Positions 1 to 10,468 are shown, counted from the first letter of the stretch. The stretch is DNA of 64,000 nt from Desulfogranum mediterraneum DSM 13871 (GCF_000429965.1 NZ_KE387006.1:1142-65141); one strand, 5' to 3'. Made by a program: numbers and translations. Notes: generated by a model from the sequence alone, not told the origin.

Positions 1-3000
1 GCACCGCTGAAATCGATGTTGCCTGTGATCACTGCAGCGTCGTCGACATTGGCCAGGGTAATGCTGACCACCTGGGTCGTGATGCCGCCCAGGTCATCGG
101 TTACGGTGACGGTAAAGGCATCGCTGCCGAACCAGTCGCTGTCCGTCGGCGTGAATGTCCAGGCCCCGGTTTCAGCGTCAATCGCTGCTGTCCCCTTGCT
201 GGCAGCAGAGCTAACCGTGAAGTAGCTGCTGTCGGTCAGACCGTCAACGTCGCTGGCATCAAGATCACCTGCCACGGAATCGCCCTCATTGCCTGAGTAG
301 CTGATATCTCCGGTTATGCCTGCTGCATCGTCTACAGCATTAACTATAATACTGCTACTGGCCGTCGCTGTGCTCACAGAACTGGAACCGCCTAAACCGG
401 TGCCGGTGTAGGCGATGTCAACGTTGTCAAAGTTGATATGCTGAGTTGTCCCAGCAAGGCCTTGAACGATGCGGAAACGCAGCTGCATATCAGCCGTCAG
501 GGTAGTGAAACTTTCCAGGTTATAGCTCTTGCTGCCTCCATTGGTGATCCCAGAATCCTGAACCCTATCCAGTTCCGTCCATGTGCTGCCACCGTCACTG
601 GATATCTCAAATGCGACAATATCCGTACCACCTTCTGAAAATCCGTCATAGTCAAAGGTCAGGATGGCGGTTGTGGCGCTCGACAGATCAACTGAGCGGC
701 TGACATTTTCCTTTTCCCCGCCGTCAAGGCTATCGACTCGCAACATACCGTTCTCGATGCGCACGTTACCGCTTGCCGCCAGGTCGTTGTCGTTATATTC
801 TACCCAGTCCGAGGTCCACACCGCAGTGCCGTCATTGTTGCTGTAGGAGACCGAGTCGAACTGATCGCGGACGTTGGCCGAGCCTGTGATATCCACACTG
901 TCTCCACTGACGCCGCTGGTCTGATCCCAGGCGTGGAAGGTGATACCGTCGGTCACGCTCCCATTCCAGTTGGAATCAGGCACGAAACGAACGAAGGTAT
1001 CCGCATTAGCTGCCAGAAGCAGGGCATCGGTTACAGTCGGCGTCCCAAAGGAGGTCCAGCTGGTACCGCTGTCGGTCGAGAATTCCCAGCTGCCATTGGT
1101 GTTGTCAACATCGACCACGGCTATACCGGCCAGTGCACCCGGATCCGTATCAGTGACCCACCCTGTAATCAGATCAGAGACGAGTGTGCCGCTATTTTCC
1201 GTCATATCCTCGTCGATTGCGGTAAGATCATTGGCCCCCGTGATCACAGGGGCGGCGTTGACGTCATTAATAATGATTGTCTTGGCGACCACTATGCTTG
1301 AACCGCCATCGCCGTCGGTGAGCGAGAACTCGACCGAACGCTGTGTGGTTGAGGGATCGGTTGAGATATTCTCGAAAGTGACGTTGCGCATCACTGCCTC
1401 GACAGAGGCACCATCGGCATTCGAATTGAACAGCACCGTAAGCGGATCACTACCATCGGTTCCGCCGGCAAAGGTACCTATGTCGATCCCACCATAGGTC
1501 ACCGTTGTTCCACTGATTCCGACTTGACCCGCTGCGACGCCCTCATTGCGAACCGCAAGACGATCATCGATGGAACCGGTGGTACTCAGATCTACCCGAA
1601 GCAATCCACCCGAGAAGTTGAGCGAATCAGGATCGGTCAACACAGCAGCAGGGTCGATGAGCGTCGCCGGATCCGACTCGGTGTAGCTGATACTGCCTAC
1701 AGCCAAAGTGATCATGGGATCGACATTATTGACGGCACTGATCTCTTCGATGATCGCAAGACTGCGGATTTTTTTCTGATTGTTGTTCAGGCCGACATCG
1801 CCCCCGTCAAACAACAGTGTCGCATCCGCCGCCGTGGTCCCTGACGATCCCATGGTGGTCGATGTCACCGTGAGGTAGAAAATCTCGTCTTCGTCGATAA
1901 AGATGGAATTATCACCAACCCCGACCTGGCCACCGGCCAGGGTCGTCACAATCGATCCGGCCGGGACCATGGCGCCGTCCAGGTAGAGGTCTTCGCTGAT
2001 TACCATCACGCCGACGAAATTGTTGTAACTGACTCCGATGTCCACACTGCTGATCAGGGTCGAGACGGTCCCTGTGGTGGTGCCTGCACCGACATCATCC
2101 GCGGAAAAATGGTAGATGCTGCTCTCTTCGGCGATGCTTTCCTGGGTAAAAAGAAACGTCCCTGCCTGGAGCGTGACATCACCAATCAGCACATCGTTTT
2201 CTATGAGGGTAACACCCGTTGTTTTTGCTGTACCCGGCTGGTCAAGCAGGTGAATAAAGATGCCTGAGGAGTAGTCGTCTACAGCATTGGGACGAAAGAC
2301 AATGACATCACCGCCATTGATGGCCAGGCTGTTGGTACTGGTCATGGTGTCATTGAGATCAGAAACAAACAACAGATCGCCGCGCTGCAGATCCACGCTG
2401 CTTGCACCGCCTACCGTGATATCGTTGCTGACAAAATGCAGACCGTTAATGGTCATGTCGGTGCTCGCGGCGAATGCCTCAAGATCCATGTAGGGCAGTA
2501 TACTGCCGTCCGAGCCTACCGGTTCAAAAGACAGGTTCGGGTCGCCGATCCCCAGGACCTCACCGGCGTCCCAGTCTGCAATACCCGGCACCTTGCTGTT
2601 GCTCACATCGGACTGGGTGGTGAAAAGAATCCTGATTTCACGCGGCTGCACGGTTAAGGTTGCGGTTCCCTGGGCGATACCACCCTTGTCATCCTGGACC
2701 TCATAGACAAAGGAATCTGTGCCGTTGAAGTTATTGTTCGCCGTATAGGTAAAGGTTCCGTCACCATTCAGTTCCAGGCTGCCGTTGGCTGGCCCGGTCA
2801 CAGGCGTTGTCTTAACCGACAGGGTATCTCCGTCAGGATCGGTATCATTGAGGAGCAGATCGTTCAATCCCAATTCGGCTGTAAAGGGAATACCCTCCAC
2901 TGCTGTAAAACTTTCATCAACAGTAACAGGAGCCTCATTGACGTCTATGACGTTGACGGTGAAGCTTTCATCGTATGTCAAATCGCCGGAATCTGTGACC

Positions 3001-6000
3001 CGGATGGTAATGTTGTGTGAAGCTGCGGTTTCATAATCGAGAAGATCTCTGTTGGACAACGCAAGCTGTCCGGTTGCACTGTCTATTGCAAAACACCCGT
3101 CCGCACTGTCAACCAACGTATATTCAAAAATTTCATCACTGTCCGGATCAAGAGCAGCAACGCTTCCGACAACCGTCCCATTGGCAGCATCTTCTGCTAT
3201 ACGAAGCGTGAGCTCTGGAGTACTGGGAGTAAACCCGGCAACGTGCTGCTCGGTAAGATTGTTGCTACTCACTGTTTCCGTTACGATACCAGCCGTGGAT
3301 AGATCGTTAAACGTCCAGTTCGCGATCATTCCGGATTCGGTATTCGACAAGGTCTGGTTAAAGTTATTTTCCACTTCGTTGGCAGTGCGGATATCGCTGA
3401 ATATACGGATATCGTACAAAGAACCCGAGAAGACATCGATTGTTTTGAAACCACCGAGCACCGAGTCCTGGTCCTGACCAAAAACCAGTTGACCGCCGCC
3501 CGTTACGGGCTGATCCTGCTGATAACCGGTGAATGACTCGACCTGCTGCCCATCAATGTAAAACACCACCCCACCATTTGATGCATCCCAACTTACGGCC
3601 ACATGATGCTTTTCTCCGTCAAAAAGTTGGGTATAGCTGCCGGTAGTGCTTTGAAGGTATGAGCCATTTGAATGTTCTCCAAACCAAATACGGCCATCAT
3701 GTTTGAGAAAAAGCGCCAACTCTTCATCATTCGTCCCGGCTGCGTAAGATAACAGCGGAGAAAGGTCTGCTCCGGGTGTGTCTATCGAAAACGAAGCCTC
3801 AATGGTCAGGGCGGTTAATCCACCAAGCAGCCCAGAGCCGTCATCTGCAACAAAATACACATCGTTCCCACCATCAGTATTCAATTTCAATCCACCATCG
3901 GTGGTTGCAGTTACTTGCAAATCCACCGGGGCTTGGTTGGAGGCTGTGACTGTGATAGTTGTTGTCGCAATGTTGGCCAGGTTGGCATCGCTGTCATACG
4001 CTGAAAAGGTGAGTACCCGCTCAGTGGTGTCAGGACTCGGTGCCGTGTTGTTATAGCTGACGGTGCGTAAGACCTGTTCATAGTGGGCAATGGTATCCTC
4101 ACCAGTAAGCCGCAGGACCGCCCCGTCAAGAAGAGCCGAGATGGTGGTCCCGGTGGTGTCCGCCGCGAGAATTTCGCTGGCACCATCCAGTGGATTGGTG
4201 ATTTCGATTTGGCAGCCACCCAGATTCACACTGTCCAGGTCAGTTATAGCGAGATCGCTGTCAACAATGGCCACTGAGCCGCCGCCGACAGTCCAGATTG
4301 TGGCAAAATTCGCCCCGCCTGCTCCGGAACTGTTGTTGGCATCAAGGTCTACAACCGGTGCCTGCGAATTGCCGACTGCAATCTGGATGGTATCGGTATC
4401 GCTTAGGGCGTCACCAGAGCCTGTGTTACCCAGGTCATTGGTGGCCAAGGTGATGCTGGCATACCCGTTGTATCCGCTCTCAGGGGTGAAAACCAATCCA
4501 TCCAGCGCTGTGTTTATCTCGGCAATGGTGCCTGTCAAGGTCATCGTGGTGTCATCCGTTCCGTCCCCGATCGTAAAGTTTAGGCTGCCGTTGCCACTGC
4601 CAAAGGTGCTCAGGAAGACGCCGTCCGTATCGCCTGTCCCCACCCCGCTGTACACTACGGCATAGCCGCCGGTAGGATTGACGGCGATGTCGCCGTTGGT
4701 CTGACTGCCGGTTATGCTCTCGCTGACCTGGGTAACCACTGAAGTGGGAGTACCGGTAGAATCGAACTCGCGAACAAACACGCCTGTTCCATCGCCGTCA
4801 TCAGGCACTGTCCAGCTTACCGCAAAATCTCCGGATGCATCGACTGCAACCCGTGGCGCCGTATACACACCGTTTCCAGTGTTGTCCGCGACAAGGAAAT
4901 CTCCGCCTAACGATGCGCCTGTAGCATCGTAGCTCCGACCCCAGATGTCATTGGTGCCCTGCCACACGACGACGAACTGGCCGCTGCTGTTCATGTCAAC
5001 CGATTGGACAAATCCGCCGGTATAACTCTGGTTAATGCGGAACTCGGTTCCTACTTTATTGCCACTGGCATCAAAACGTTGACCGTAGGGGGTGTAGGTG
5101 TTGGCGGAAACCTGCTCATAACTCTGCCAGACGATGACAACATTACCAGCGTCGTCCATACCTGCCGAGCCGATGATCTGCTTGCCGCTGGTAAAGGTGT
5201 TGGCCAAGGTTTCACCGCCCTGGGCGACACCGTCACTGTTATACCGCTGGAAAAAAATGCCGTCCGCATCGCCGGTCCCGTTGCCTTCCCACACAACAAC
5301 GAATTCACCGGAGGCATTCATGGCCAGATCTGGCCGCGTCTGGTCACCGGTGGTGAGTGTGTTGACCTGAAACTCGGTGTTCAAAGGAGTTCCGGATGAA
5401 TCGTAGTGGCGACCGTAGACACCCCAAGTGCCGCTTTTATCCTGCGATAAGGATTTCCAGACCACCACGAAATTGCCGGACGCATCCATGGCAACATGTG
5501 GAGTTTGTTCGTCATAGGCCGCCTGGCTGACGAGAATTTCGCTGCCCACGGTGTTACCGATGGAGTCAACGCGCTGGGCGTAGATGTCGAAGCCCGTACC
5601 AGTGTCATGCTGCCACACCACCACCGAGCTGCCATCACCGGTATAGGCGATGTCAGCCGAAGATTGAATTCCGCCGGTGGTTGTATTCACCAGGGCTTCG
5701 TTGGTGCCTAAGTTGAGGCTCAGCGTACCGTTGGTAGCTGACAGGGTAACCTCGACGTCGTTTGCGCCGGCATCGTCACTGATGCTGATGGCATTCCCAC
5801 TCGCAGACGACAAGAGCAGCGTCGTGTCTTGGGCGATGGTTTGCGTACCGGGCACCGTGTGGACCGGAGCACTGTTAATGCCATTGATGGTGAGCGTTGT
5901 CGTAGCCAGGTTGCTGTTTCCGTTACCGTCAGTAGCCACGAAGGTGATCTCGCGGGCACTGGTGTCAGATACGGTCGAGGTGTTGTCGTAGCTGATCGTC

Positions 6001-9000
6001 CGCAACACTTGCTGGTAGTTGGCTATGGTGTCTGGATTGAAGAGTGTAAGGATGTTGTTGTCGGCGTCGTAGCTGGCGGAGATGCTGGTGCCGGTAGTGT
6101 CGGCGGCCAGGAGCTCGGCAGCTCCGTCTGCTGGGTTGCTGATGGTGACGGTCAATGATTCCAGATGGGTGCTGTCGGCGTCGGTCAGCGCGGCGTCCAG
6201 GGCGTCCGTGATGCCCACCGGGCCATTACCCTCAATCCAGGCTGCTGCGAAATCGGCGCTCGTTGCTCCGGAGCTGTCGTCGCTATCCAGGTCGATTGCC
6301 GGTGGCGCGGAGCTGAGGAACTTGACCACGAAAGCGTCGGTGCTGCCGCCTGCTACGACGATGTTCGGGCTGGAGACATTGTCAAAGGTCACGTTTGTCG
6401 TTGTCCCTGCAATATAGATGTTTTCAGCGCTGTCCAACACGATACTGTTGCCGCTATCCGAGCCCATCCCGCCAATGTAGCTGGCGTAGTCGAGGTTAGC
6501 CCCGGCCGGGTCGAAGATCATGAGAAAGGCTTCATCGATGCTAGCATTGATCGTGCTGTCAAAGGCATCTCCTGTGGCGGTCAGAGCGGAGCTGGTCGTT
6601 CCGGTGACATGGGCTCGCCCGGAGCTGTCGACAGCGACCTCCTCGGCAGAATCGTCCTGGTCCCCCCCCAGGTAGGTTGCGTAAATTTGCGAATCCGCGC
6701 CGGATTGAGTGGGGTCGAGCTTCATCAAGAAGCCTTCGTAGCCGCCTGACAGGGTTGTCTGGTTGGCACCGGCTGTGGCCATCCCCGACGAGTTGGATTG
6801 GCCTACCAGGTAAAGGTTGTTGTTTCCATCCAGGGTGAGGCCCTTGACGTAATCGACCGCTGTTCCGCCGACGTAGGTCGAGTAAAGGATCGAGCTGGCT
6901 GTGGGGTTGAGTTTGGTGACAAAACCTTCCGTGCCGTTGCCGGTGGTGCGGAAACCATTGCTGGTCGCGAAGTCGGTCGAAGTGGTCCAGCCGCCGACGT
7001 AGGCGTTGCCCGAGGCGTCGACGGCAATGTCGGTTGCAGAGTCACTGCCGTCGCCGCCCAGGTAGGTCGCATATACCAGCGATCCGGTTCCGGAGAGGGT
7101 GGGATTGAACTTGGCGATAAAGGCTTCACTCGCGCCAGCAAAACTGCTGTCTACGACCCCGGAGGTGTCGGGAAACTTGTTGGCAGGAGTGTCTGTCTGA
7201 CCTGTGATGTAGGCGTTGCCAGAAGGGTCGAGGGCAATGCCGTAACCCGTATCAGCGTCCCCGGTTCCCCCGAAATAGCTTGAGTAGAGCAGGGTGTCGC
7301 CCGCAGCGTTGAGCTTGGCGACAAAGGCGTCCTGAGCCCCGCCCAGGGCGCTAGCAGCTCCGCCGACAATCGCCAGATCAGCCGACTGGGTAGATCCTGA
7401 GAGGTAGACATTGCCGGACGAGTCAACCGCTATCGCATGGCTTTGATCATTGGAGGTGCCGCCAAGGTAGGTCGAGTAGAGGGTCGAACTACCGTCAGCC
7501 GACAGCTTGATGACAAAGACGTCCTGGTCGCTGCTCGCCTTGACCGCGCCGGTGCCGACCTCCGTACCCGGGAAATCGGTGGAGGTGGTGTGACCTGTAA
7601 GATAGATATTGCCGCTGGCATCGACCGCAATATCGGTGGCCTCATCGACCCCGGTGCCACCGAGGAAGGTGGCGTAATCCAGAATCGGGTCGATAACCAG
7701 TTCACGAGCGGCATCATATGCGCCCAGTTGGAAACCGATCGTTCCGTCGTCATGAACGCAATAGCTGCTGGCAACCTCTTCGCGGACACCGGCATCATTA
7801 TATTGGTAGGAAACCGGGGCCTTGAAACTGATACTGTTTTCACCGGAGAGGGTGATGACCAGCTCGCCCTCTGCGTTGACGGTAATGGCTTCGGCGCCTT
7901 CAAAGTTCAACTGAATGTCTGAACTCTCTGCCCCGGCAGCGACGACAAAATCGTACTCAAGCTGTCGCTGGTTGCCGTAATAGCGCAGGTCAATTCCGTT
8001 ATAGACCTCTTCGTATAGTACGCTGCCGAACTGCTCGACACCGGTCTGCCAGTTGGAGGAGTCACTGCCAAGGAGGTAATTGGAGCGGCTTGCCAGAACC
8101 GTTTCGCCCTGGGGGGAGACGGCGGGGCTTGCACCAACGACATTGAGGCGTACAACATGGCTGCTGTCTTGGCCGTCGAAGAGCAGAACAGCGTCAGCGT
8201 TGCTCAGAAAGACGGTGTAGCCGCTGCCCCGGGCGAGAAAATCAACCGCCTCATCAGTCTGGCCGTCATTCTCTTCAAAGGCAAGCGGGGAGGAGAGGTA
8301 ACTGGCTTCCAGTGACGGCCTGTCAAGGGTATGCTGCCAATCACTGGCCGGATCGCCAGCTGTAAGGGCAGCGCTCTCTACGCTGCCATACCGTTTTTCA
8401 AGCTCCCAGTCCCCGCCCAGGAATTCGTGTCCGCTGACGTCATCGGAGGCGGCAACATCGCCACCAATAATCTCCGACAAGGTAGCCAGAAGGGCTTCCC
8501 CTTCGCCAGAGCCGGCAATGTTACTCCCGTAAAAAAGGATATCGCCGTCTTCATTCAGGGCATCACCCCAGGCGGAGAGCGTATCCCTGTTTTCCTGCAG
8601 GCTGGCGCTATCCAGCCAGGTACTGCCCATATTGATCTGACCATCGCTGCCATCGGAGATAAAGTGAATGGCATCGAGGTCTTGGTGCGCCTCCAGGACT
8701 TGGGTTACCTGGAATACACCGTCAACTTCCTCATCAAGAACCACCACCTCAAAGACAGGGTCACTGTCTCCTGGCTCCAGCAGCTCATCCACAAGGTGCT
8801 GCTTATCCGGGACATCTCCGTTGACAATGACGAGTTCGGTGGGTGCTGCTGTTTCGCTCGCCTGTTCTGTTGTTGCCGCAACCTCGGTCCCATCTGCCTG
8901 CTCCGTGACAATGAATACCCCGTCTACCTCGCCGCTCCCATCACCAGATGCCGCCATCTCATCCTCGGTCGCGGCTGTCGGGTCTGCTGCAGCGGGTTCG

Positions 9001-9242
9001 GCCTCGACTGTTTCTGCGGCACCAGCTGGTTCCTCTTCTGAAATTATTTCTGCCGGCAACTCCACTGCGATGGTTTCGATCTCGGCTATGGCCTCGATCT
9101 CGGCGACGATGACCGGTTCTTCTTCAAGTACCTGTTCCGCCGGTTCCACGGCAAGGGCTTCGGCTCCATCAGCGGAAAAGAGCAGGCGGGGTTCCAGTTC
9201 TTCACAGATCAGGGTATTGGTCGGTCGAGTTCGCTTTTTCAT
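1..9242 (-). CDS. Giant LEPR-XLL / DUF4347 surface adhesin, partial (C-terminus beyond the left edge)
   Basis: The frame stays open for 3,080 codons from the ATG at 9242-9240 to the window edge. The N-terminus carries LEPRLLFSADGA (about residues 17-28), the conserved LEPR-XLL start of very large exported proteins. An acidic Glu/Ala-rich stretch follows, then a DUF4347-like domain (about 137-300), a domain with FEENDGQ that normally precedes SBBP propellers (about 315-400), and SBBP beta-propeller repeats with recurring YLGG and AVDSSGN motifs (about 540-920). Next come Ig/VCBS-like units, a second propeller-like block of VVVW repeats (about 1190-1515), a LamG/ConA-like domain (about 1780-1970), a cadherin repeat with DPD and DYE calcium motifs (about 2010-2095), a tandem Cadherin_5-like unit, and more Ig-like repeats. 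The family is thought to be type I secreted and surface attached. It lies 57 bp after the adaptor gene, in the same likely operon. The secretion signal should lie in the missing C-terminus. Confidence 0.9.
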   Translation of the reverse strand, partial: MKKRTRPTNTLICEELEPRLLFSADGAEALAVEPAEQVLEEEPVIVAEIEAIAEIETIAVELPAEIISEEEPAGAAETVEAEPAAADPTAATEDEMAASGDGSGEVDGVFIVTEQADGTEVAATTEQASETAAPTELVIVNGDVPDKQHLVDELLEPGDSDPVFEVVVLDEEVDGVFQVTQVLEAHQDLDAIHFISDGSDGQINMGSTWLDSASLQENRDTLSAWGDALNEDGDILFYGSNIAGSGEGEALLATLSEIIGGDVAASDDVSGHEFLGGDWELEKRYGSVESAALTAGDPASDWQHTLDRPSLEASYLSSPLAFEENDGQTDEAVDFLARGSGYTVFLSNADAVLLFDGQDSSHVVRLNVVGASPAVSPQGETVLASRSNYLLGSDSSNWQTGVEQFGSVLYEEVYNGIDLRYYGNQRQLEYDFVVAAGAESSDIQLNFEGAEAITVNAEGELVITLSGENSISFKAPVSYQYNDAGVREEVASSYCVHDDGTIGFQLGAYDAARELVIDPILDYATFLGGTGVDEATDIAVDASGNIYLTGHTTSTDFPGTEVGTGAVKASSDQDVFVIKLSADGSSTLYSTYLGGTSNDQSHAIAVDSSGNVYLSGSTQSADLAIVGGAASALGGAQDAFVAKLNAAGDTLLYSSYFGGTGDADTGYGIALDPSGNAYITGQTDTPANKFPDTSGVVDSSFAGASEAFIAKFNPTLSGTGSLVYATYLGGDGSDSATDIAVDASGNAYVGGWTTSTDFATSNGFRTTGNGTEGFVTKLNPTASSILYSTYVGGTAVDYVKGLTLDGNNNLYLVGQSNSSGMATAGANQTTLSGGYEGFLMKLDPTQSGADSQIYATYLGGDQDDSAEEVAVDSSGRAHVTGTTSSALTATGDAFDSTINASIDEAFLMIFDPAGANLDYASYIGGMGSDSGNSIVLDSAENIYIAGTTTNVTFDNVSSPNIVVAGGSTDAFVVKFLSSAPPAIDLDSDDSSGATSADFAAAWIEGNGPVGITDALDAALTDADSTHLESLTVTISNPADGAAELLAADTTGTSISASYDADNNILTLFNPDTIANYQQVLRTISYDNTSTVSDTSAREITFVATDGNGNSNLATTTLTINGINSAPVHTVPGTQTIAQDTTLLLSSASGNAISISDDAGANDVEVTLSATNGTLSLNLGTNEALVNTTTGGIQSSADIAYTGDGSSVVVWQHDTGTGFDIYAQRVDSIGNTVGSEILVSQAAYDEQTPHVAMDASGNFVVVWKSLSQDKSGTWGVYGRHYDSSGTPLNTEFQVNTLTTGDQTRPDLAMNASGEFVVVWEGNGTGDADGIFFQRYNSDGVAQGGETLANTFTSGKQIIGSAGMDDAGNVVIVWQSYEQVSANTYTPYGQRFDASGNKVGTEFRINQSYTGGFVQSVDMNSSGQFVVVWQGTNDIWGRSYDATGASLGGDFLVADNTGNGVYTAPRVAVDASGDFAVSWTVPDDGDGTGVFVREFDSTGTPTSVVTQVSESITGSQTNGDIAVNPTGGYAVVYSGVGTGDTDGVFLSTFGSGNGSLNFTIGDGTDDTTMTLTGTIAEINTALDGLVFTPESGYNGYASITLATNDLGNTGSGDALSDTDTIQIAVGNSQAPVVDLDANNSSGAGGANFATIWTVGGGSVAIVDSDLAITDLDSVNLGGCQIEITNPLDGASEILAADTTGTTISALLDGAVLRLTGEDTIAHYEQVLRTVSYNNTAPSPDTTERVLTFSAYDSDANLANIATTTITVTASNQAPVDLQVTATTDGGLKLNTDGGNDVYFVADDGSGLLGGLTALTIEASFSIDTPGADLSPLLSYAAGTNDEELALFLKHDGRIWFGEHSNGSYLQSTTGSYTQLFDGEKHHVAVSWDASNGGVVFYIDGQQVESFTGYQQDQPVTGGGQLVFGQDQDSVLGGFKTIDVFSGSLYDIRIFSDIRTANEVENNFNQTLSNTESGMIANWTFNDLSTAGIVTETVSSNNLTEQHVAGFTPSTPELTLRIAEDAANGTVVGSVAALDPDSDEIFEYTLVDSADGCFAIDSATGQLALSNRDLLDYETAASHNITIRVTDSGDLTYDESFTVNVIDVNEAPVTVDESFTAVEGIPFTAELGLNDLLLNDTDPDGDTLSVKTTPVTGPANGSLELNGDGTFTYTANNNFNGTDSFVYEVQDDKGGIAQGTATLTVQPREIRILFTTQSDVSNSKVPGIADWDAGEVLGIGDPNLSFEPVGSDGSILPYMDLEAFAASTDMTINGLHFVSNDITVGGASSVDLQRGDLLFVSDLNDTMTSTNSLAINGGDVIVFRPNAVDDYSSGIFIHLLDQPGTAKTTGVTLIENDVLIGDVTLQAGTFLFTQESIAEESSIYHFSADDVGAGTTTGTVSTLISSVDIGVSYNNFVGVMVISEDLYLDGAMVPAGSIVTTLAGGQVGVGDNSIFIDEDEIFYLTVTSTTMGSSGTTAADATLLFDGGDVGLNNNQKKIRSLAIIEEISAVNNVDPMITLAVGSISYTESDPATLIDPAAVLTDPDSLNFSGGLLRVDLSTTGSIDDRLAVRNEGVAAGQVGISGTTVTYGGIDIGTFAGGTDGSDPLTVLFNSNADGASVEAVMRNVTFENISTDPSTTQRSVEFSLTDGDGGSSIVVAKTIIINDVNAAPVITGANDLTAIDEDMTENSGTLVSDLITGWVTDTDPGALAGIAVVDVDNTNGSWEFSTDSGTSWTSFGTPTVTDALLLAANADTFVRFVPDSNWNGSVTDGITFHAWDQTSGVSGDSVDITGSANVRDQFDSVSYSNNDGTAVWTSDWVEYNDNDLAASGNVRIENGMLRVDSLDGGEKENVSRSVDLSSATTAILTFDYDGFSEGGTDIVAFEISSDGGSTWTELDRVQDSGITNGGSKSYNLESFTTLTADMQLRFRIVQGLAGTTQHINFDNVDIAYTGTGLGGSSSVSTATASSSIIVNAVDDAAGITGDISYSGNEGDSVAGDLDASDVDGLTDSSYFTVSSAASKGTAAIDAETGAWTFTPTDSDWFGSDAFTVTVTDDLGGITTQVVSITLANVDDAAVITGNIDFSG

Positions 9243-9299
9243 GGCTCTCTCTTCTAAGGTCCAGGGCAAAAAGTTTACTTCATCCAGATGGTCTCCCGG

Positions 9300-10220
9300 T
9301 TACTGCACCATCGTTGTCAGCAGAGCTTGCTGCTGCGCATCGATGGCGACCGTGTCTGTGTTTAAGGCCGGTTCAGGAGTTCCTGGTGCAGTAGTTGCCA
9401 CATCCTCGACAAAGCGCACCGAACATTTAAGACCGCCAGGGAGACGATAGTCAGGATTGGGCAACTCCAACCGCACCCCAAAGGTACCGCTGGCCGCATC
9501 GATGACCCGGTCAACAATGGTCACGGTGGAGGTGTAACTTCCCTCGCCTTGGGATTCCGGGGTGACCTCGGCCTGCATGCCCGGTTTAATTCTACGAAAC
9601 AACTCCGCAGGAAGAATCATCTCCACTCGGAGGGGATCCATCTGGGCTACCCTGACCAAAGGTTGACTGTCGACAAACTCACCTGGTGCAACGAAGCGTT
9701 CCACCACGATGCCGGAAATCGGGCTATTGATAGTCCGCCGTGCCAGCATGGCCTGGGCACGTTCCAGGTCCATCTTGGCTAGAATCCTGTTTTCCTGTGC
9801 CTTTTTGAGGCGTGCCAAAGCCAGAGACACCTCGGTATCGGCCTCATCTCGTTTTTCTGCTGAAATAGCCTCACTCCGGTACAGTTTATCGACACGTGCA
9901 AACATACGCCTGGCAAAGGCAAGGCGCTCTCTCTGCACCTCTATTTCTCCCTCTACAGTGGCCAGGGCCTGGGCCCGCTCGACCACTGCTGTTTCCACAG
10001 AAGACTCCAGCAACACCAGAGCTTCTCCCTTGGTGACCAGGGTGCTCCTCTGGACATTGACCTGGGCGACAATCCCCTCTACCGGGGTGCCGACATTGAC
10101 CAGTTGGCTGGGTTCGATCAGCCCTTCGTATTCAATGGATTTTTCAACGGTTGCTGAATGGGCAGCAGGCAAGCAGAGGATCAGGGAGAGAATGGCGGAA
10201 TGGAAGAGATGATGATTCAT
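9300..10220 (-). CDS. Periplasmic adaptor (HlyD/RND membrane-fusion protein family)
   Basis: A 306-residue membrane-fusion adaptor. After a cleavable signal peptide (residues 1-22, ending AAHSA) come a split barrel-sandwich/lipoyl domain (GTPVEGIVAQV near residue 45, INSPISGIVVERFVAPGEFV near 165), a long alpha-helical hairpin between them (about 75-155) and a beta-barrel. Such proteins bridge an inner-membrane transporter to a TolC-like outer-membrane channel. The signal peptide, rather than an N-terminal anchor, is more typical of RND adaptors than of classical type I HlyD. I chose the ATG at 10220 because AGGAGG lies 9 nt upstream; a TTG three codons earlier directly abuts that site. It sits downstream of a c-di-GMP riboswitch and immediately before the adhesin, so a role in exporting or displaying it is likely but inferred. 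No transporter or TolC gene is in the window. Confidence 0.88.
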   Translation of the reverse strand: MNHHLFHSAILSLILCLPAAHSATVEKSIEYEGLIEPSQLVNVGTPVEGIVAQVNVQRSTLVTKGEALVLLESSVETAVVERAQALATVEGEIEVQRERLAFARRMFARVDKLYRSEAISAEKRDEADTEVSLALARLKKAQENRILAKMDLERAQAMLARRTINSPISGIVVERFVAPGEFVDSQPLVRVAQMDPLRVEMILPAELFRRIKPGMQAEVTPESQGEGSYTSTVTIVDRVIDAASGTFGVRLELPNPDYRLPGGLKCSVRFVEDVATTAPGTPEPALNTDTVAIDAQQQALLTTMVQ

Positions 10221-10289
10221 GGATACCAACCTCCTGTTGTGCTAGCATTAGTATCTGCCTTGCCCGGAGTGGTATGTCTGGTCTCAATC

Positions 10290-10329
10290 AAAAAAAGCCG
10301 GACTACCCCGTTAACAAGGCAACCCGGCT
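10290..10329 (-). terminator. Intrinsic terminator overlapping the 3' end of the riboswitch
   Basis: On the minus strand AGCCGG (10329-10324) pairs with CCGGCT (10301-10296) and is followed directly by seven T residues. The upstream arm is also the last part of the c-di-GMP aptamer, so terminator and folded aptamer should be mutually exclusive. That arrangement suggests read-through into the adaptor gene when c-di-GMP is bound (an ON switch); the direction is inferred. Confidence 0.75.
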
Positions 10330-10388
10330 GTCCTGCTGTAGGACCCGTGGCTTTCCGTCCCCGCCTTACGACGGGTTTGGCTTTGTCT
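10318..10388 (-). ncRNA. Cyclic di-GMP-I (GEMM) riboswitch
   Basis: The minus strand contains the hallmarks of the GEMM-I aptamer in order: GCCAAACC, a GTAA-capped hairpin, GGGGACGGAAAGCCACGGG, a short stem closed as TCCT/AGGA, and the conserved 3' piece AGCCGGGTTGCC. Only one base differs from the usual GGGACGCAAAGCC core. It lies about 100 nt upstream of the adaptor start, and its 3' end overlaps an intrinsic terminator. It most likely ties expression of the adaptor and giant adhesin to the biofilm second messenger c-di-GMP. A covariance-model search against Rfam RF01051 would settle the identification. Confidence 0.87.
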
Positions 10389-10468
10389 TTTTTTGACTTA
10401 CGTATGCGAGAACTTTCTACATCACCAGTGGCCTACTCAGCCATATTGAGTGGTCACATCCTAGATGC

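Noticed and set aside
2600-8000. Direct repeats in the adhesin as a CRISPR array
   Set aside because: Repeats are protein-level SBBP and Ig-like units of variable length with no constant repeat/spacer pattern.
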